64,000 bases of DNA from Druceiella hillmani. Taxonomy: Eukaryota; Arthropoda; Insecta; Lepidoptera; Hepialidae. This document shows, in pieces, positions 61,538-64,000 of the stretch. The stretch lies in contig JAYKKI010000005.1 in the NCBI GenBank assembly GCA_039881145.1, positions 28,537,001 to 28,601,000 of the forward strand, read 5' to 3'. A program made the position numbers and the translations under genes. The notes under the pieces are model-generated. The model searched no databases and had not been told where the DNA came from. It saw only the letters and a program-made list of their open reading frames with translations. Every line of letters begins with the position of its first letter. The first letter of the stretch is position 1.

Positions 61538-62275
61538 TTTGTTAGATTAGATATCAGGGTAGTTATAAGTCCCAGTAGGGAGCCTATTTGTTGAATTAAG
61601 AGATCCATTTTCTCACTTTGTTTGGCAAGTATTTCTTCTAATTTATTAGATTGTTGCTGAGTAGATTGCTGTGTTGTTGGTTGCCTACCTTTGGCAATAT
61701 CGGCATAAGATGTTTTGTGGGTGTTACTATGACCCTTAGTGTCAAAGTTGGTGGTAGTTGGTATGTTGATAACAGGTGTTTGAGAGGGTAGTCTAGCGCG
61801 AGAGGCGAGATTCTTGGTCCTTCGAGCTAGTATTTCTTTGTATATTTGGCATCCTTTATAATTAGCAGGGTGGTCGCAGCAGCATAAAGCACACTTGGCT
61901 GGAGTTGTCCTATTCTTTTTGCACTCTGAGGTTTTATGGTCTTCACCGCATTTCACGCATCTAAATGGTCTCATGCAGTTATTTTTGGTATGACCATATT
62001 GTTGACAGCGTTGGCATTGTACAATGAACTTTGATTGACCGGGGACCGGGGATCCTCAATCTTAATTTTTTGCTGTGCGATAAATGCAATGTTTTTAACG
62101 TCAGGATTGTTAATGCTAGGCTCGATATTGACGAAGAACGTTGAAGTCGATTTCTTTTCGGGGCCGTATCGTGCATTAATTATTTCACCTCTGACTTTGT
62201 TGTTGGTCGCTTGAACTGCCTCAACAATAGCTTCACGAAGTGTGAGGTGATGCAAGTTCTTAATGAAAAAAACAA
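61534..62275 (-). pseudogene. LINE ORF1 (gag-like, zinc knuckles), 5'-truncated and frameshifted
   Basis: Reading on the minus strand: an N-terminal piece with LHHLTLREAIVEAVQATNNK and FFVNIEPS, typical of the PRE_C2HC region, then zinc knuckles. The first knuckle, CQRCQQYGHTKNNC (about 62015-61974), reads in a frame shifted by one base near 62025. The second, CVKCGEDHKTSEC, and third, CALCCCDHPANYKGC, lie in the frame 61974-61534. A Gln-rich tail and a short hydrophobic/coiled end follow. Its stop TGA (61536-61534) overlaps the ORF2 ATG (61537-61535) as ATGA. The protein would bind the element RNA. The start of the ORF is missing. Confidence 0.85.
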
Positions 62276-62324
62276 ACCTTACATCCTACACCAGAATGGA
62301 TTATATAAACGATTTAATATTGAG

Positions 62325-63345
62325 ATTTTGAAAAGGCTAGATGTCTACTCTTTGATGCAAACTTAAGCAAAGAGTTAAGGCTATCAATACGGCAGTGTAC
62401 CTGTAATACCGAATTGTACTAGCGGCATTGGGTAATAAAACTCCATATTAGTTAAGAACTGGTTTCAAACCGGATATTAGCCATATCGGAATCTTTGGTA
62501 GAACTGTGATGGCCTATGTGGCTAAAGAAAAGCAAAAGAAGTGGGGCGAGAAGATACTAAATGTATTCTCATCAGGTATCCAGAAAACATGAAAGGAAAT
62601 AGGGTCCATAATTCAGAAACGAGGAATGCATTAACCAGTAGAGATGTAATTATAATTAAGCAGGAATCAAAATATAAATGACTGGCTGAAGTGCAAGGTC
62701 AGAATATTGATTCAATAGGGAATGATACCAAGCGCAAAGAACCAAACATAATAGCAAACACATCAACGTCTCGTCAAGATGACTCAGAAACTTTGATGAT
62801 GCTCTTCATGATGATGATGAAATACATATTCTCAGTGATTATAGAGATGCAGAACGTACATAGTCCGAATTGAACGGATAAGGGGAAGCCAGGGAGATTT
62901 GGTTTCTCAAACCCGTGTGTAGGTAATGAAACCCATGACGAGGCGGCTGGCATGAAGCCTTAAATGGACCTGAAAAGTGGCAGCAGGAGATGTCTATGAG
63001 AGAAAAGTCACAGTGTTTCAAAGACCATGATACATGGGAGTTGAGTGATCCTTCACAAGACGGTAGAATTCTGCAGTGCGAGTGGGTGTTACGTAAGAAA
63101 TATAATAATGAAAATAAAGTCCGTTTTCGTGCGTGTTTATAGTTAAAAGTTTTTCGCCAGTCGATTGTGTAGTCTTTATATACATTTTTTCTCTCCTAGT
63201 GAGACACATTAATTTGAGGTTATTATTTGAGTTTTCAATTCAACTAGGTTTTATTGTGACAACTGGCTACTTGAACGGAAGTTTTGAGGATACTCTTTGT
63301 ATACAGATATTAGAGGATTTTTTTATATCACATAGATAATAGAAA
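62325..63345 (+). pseudogene. Ty1/copia pol relic (integrase C-terminus to RT start)
   Basis: Plus-strand pieces, in shifting frames and with stops, follow the order of a copia polyprotein. EKARCLLFDANLSKELR and AINTAVYL, then GNKTPY and GFKPDISHIGIFGRTVM, come from the end of the integrase. PENMKGNRVHNSETRNALTS and RDVIIIKQESKYK follow, then an acidic linker and KPGRFGFSN. Next EALNGPEKWQQEM, DTWELSDPSQ and WVLRKKYNNENKVRFRA give the RT N-terminus, and FSPVDCV, LVRHINLRLLFEF and GYLNGSFEDTLCIQILEDFF the first RT motifs. The catalytic YVDD region and both LTRs are not seen. The element is old and dead. Its start abuts the 5' end of the LINE. Confidence 0.8.
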
Positions 63346-63557
63346 CAGAATACATGTCAATGAATGGAGCCTGTAAAAATAAATCATCTGACTTATCCAA
63401 ACTACCTATCGACATTCTGTAGTATTTAAAAAAATTATTGGGATGCTACAATCAATTGACATTTATCATGTCATTATATATTTTACAAAAGTCTCCTTTC
63501 AAATTTCAGATAGTGGATGTACGCAATATCTGTGTACATACAGTATCTCTGTAATCA
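63346..63557. other. Non-coding spacer
   Basis: No feature recognised between the copia relic and the MITE. Confidence 0.4.
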
Positions 63558-63870
63558 AACTGTTAAACTTAAGCAGTTTTTGAATAGTTTAAAATGCCAT
63601 ACCGCGTACGAATACGCAGTGCGATTACCGGTTTTTCTTTCTATTTTCGTAGTCGGTACCACCATCGATTTCCGGAGAGAAAACATAAATAACGCCGCCA
63701 ATCTGTGGTAGCGGTGTTATTTATATTTTACATTTTTAAAATTAAAGTTACAACATATTCTGCTCTCATGAAATCTATGGTGGTACCGACCACGAAAATA
63801 GCAAGCAAAAACGCCAATCGTAGTGCGTATAGCATTTTAAGTAATTCCAAAACCGCTTGCGTTTAACCAT
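63558..63870. mobile_element. MITE with about 110-bp TIRs
   Basis: The left arm (about 63558-63676) pairs with the right arm (about 63762-63870). The best-kept part is CTATTTTCGT-GTCGGTACCACCAT (63641-63664 with 63777-63800), then GCGTA and AAAATGC blocks further out. Divergence is about 20-25%, with small indels. The 85-bp centre has no coding. A TTAAAC block and its partner lie near the outer edges. Confidence 0.8.
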
Positions 63871-64000
63871 AGTGTTTGCTAGGCCTGATAATTATAAATT
63901 ATGATTAAATCTTGTGCTTTAATTGCTTACAATTAAGGCCCGTAATTACGAATGATCTTAATGAAGTCCCCGGCCTCCTTCTATTACCAGAATTGGGATA
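63871..64000. other. Unassigned end of the window
   Basis: Short non-coding stretch; no feature recognised. Confidence 0.4.

Larger units (their letters stand above)
58790..62275 (-). mobile_element. Jockey-type LINE, nearly complete, 5'-truncated
   Basis: On the minus strand: the end of a gag-like ORF1, overlapping ORF2 with endonuclease and RT, a short 3' UTR (58897-58801) and an 11-base poly(A) (T-run at 58790-58800). The 5' end stops inside ORF1 near 62275, next to copia sequence, so it is 5'-truncated. I could not confirm a target-site duplication by eye. GC content and codon use are clearly higher than the host background, as expected for a relatively young insertion. Confidence 0.85.

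Overview
The window reads as eukaryotic, almost certainly insect or other arthropod, non-coding DNA. It is very AT-rich, full of long (TA)n microsatellites, and every recognisable coding stretch belongs to a transposable element. I found no convincing host exon, no rRNA or tRNA gene and no bacterial-type operon. The assignment rests on the element mix: a DD41D Tc1/mariner transposase, a Jockey-type LINE, a Penelope-like element (PLE), a degenerate Ty1/copia pol and many fold-back MITEs. The species cannot be fixed from the sequence.

Layout. 1-7.9 kb: AT-rich, non-coding, with one dispersed repeat pair and a small hairpin. 8.0-10.8 kb: a decayed DNA transposon bounded by matching terminal inverted repeats (TIRs) and carrying broken blocks of a large uncharacterised protein. 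10.8-11.8 kb: two palindromic MITEs. 13.5-13.8 kb: a LINE reverse transcriptase (RT) relic on the minus strand. 15.8-16.2 kb: a dispersed insect-type repeat. 19.7-21.1 kb: a Helitron-like element holding about 1 kb of pure polypurine. 21.2-22.5 kb: a DD41D mariner with an intact 365-codon transposase, flanked on both sides by (TA)n. 25.9-30.2 kb: several perfect hairpins and a possible helix-turn-helix relic. 30.5, 40.7, 52.3, 54.5-55.4 and 58.4-58.7 kb: five fragments of one PLE family, four with a hammerhead-ribozyme-like motif and one with the end of the PLE protein. 43.1-43.5 kb: a second, dead mariner. 48.0-49.9 kb: two tandem arrays back to back. 58.8-62.3 kb: a nearly full Jockey-type LINE (minus strand). 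62.3-63.3 kb: a copia pol relic (plus strand). 63.56-63.87 kb: a MITE with about 110-bp TIRs.

The genes do not form a pathway. They are independent mobile elements in different states of decay. The DD41D transposase is the only intact long coding frame. The LINE keeps an open RT frame but has two stops, a frame-shifted stretch and a lost catalytic segment in its endonuclease. The most interesting signals are the PLE family with its ribozyme-like motif and inverted junctions, the TIR-bounded element at 8-10.8 kb, and the polypurine block inside a Helitron-like shell.
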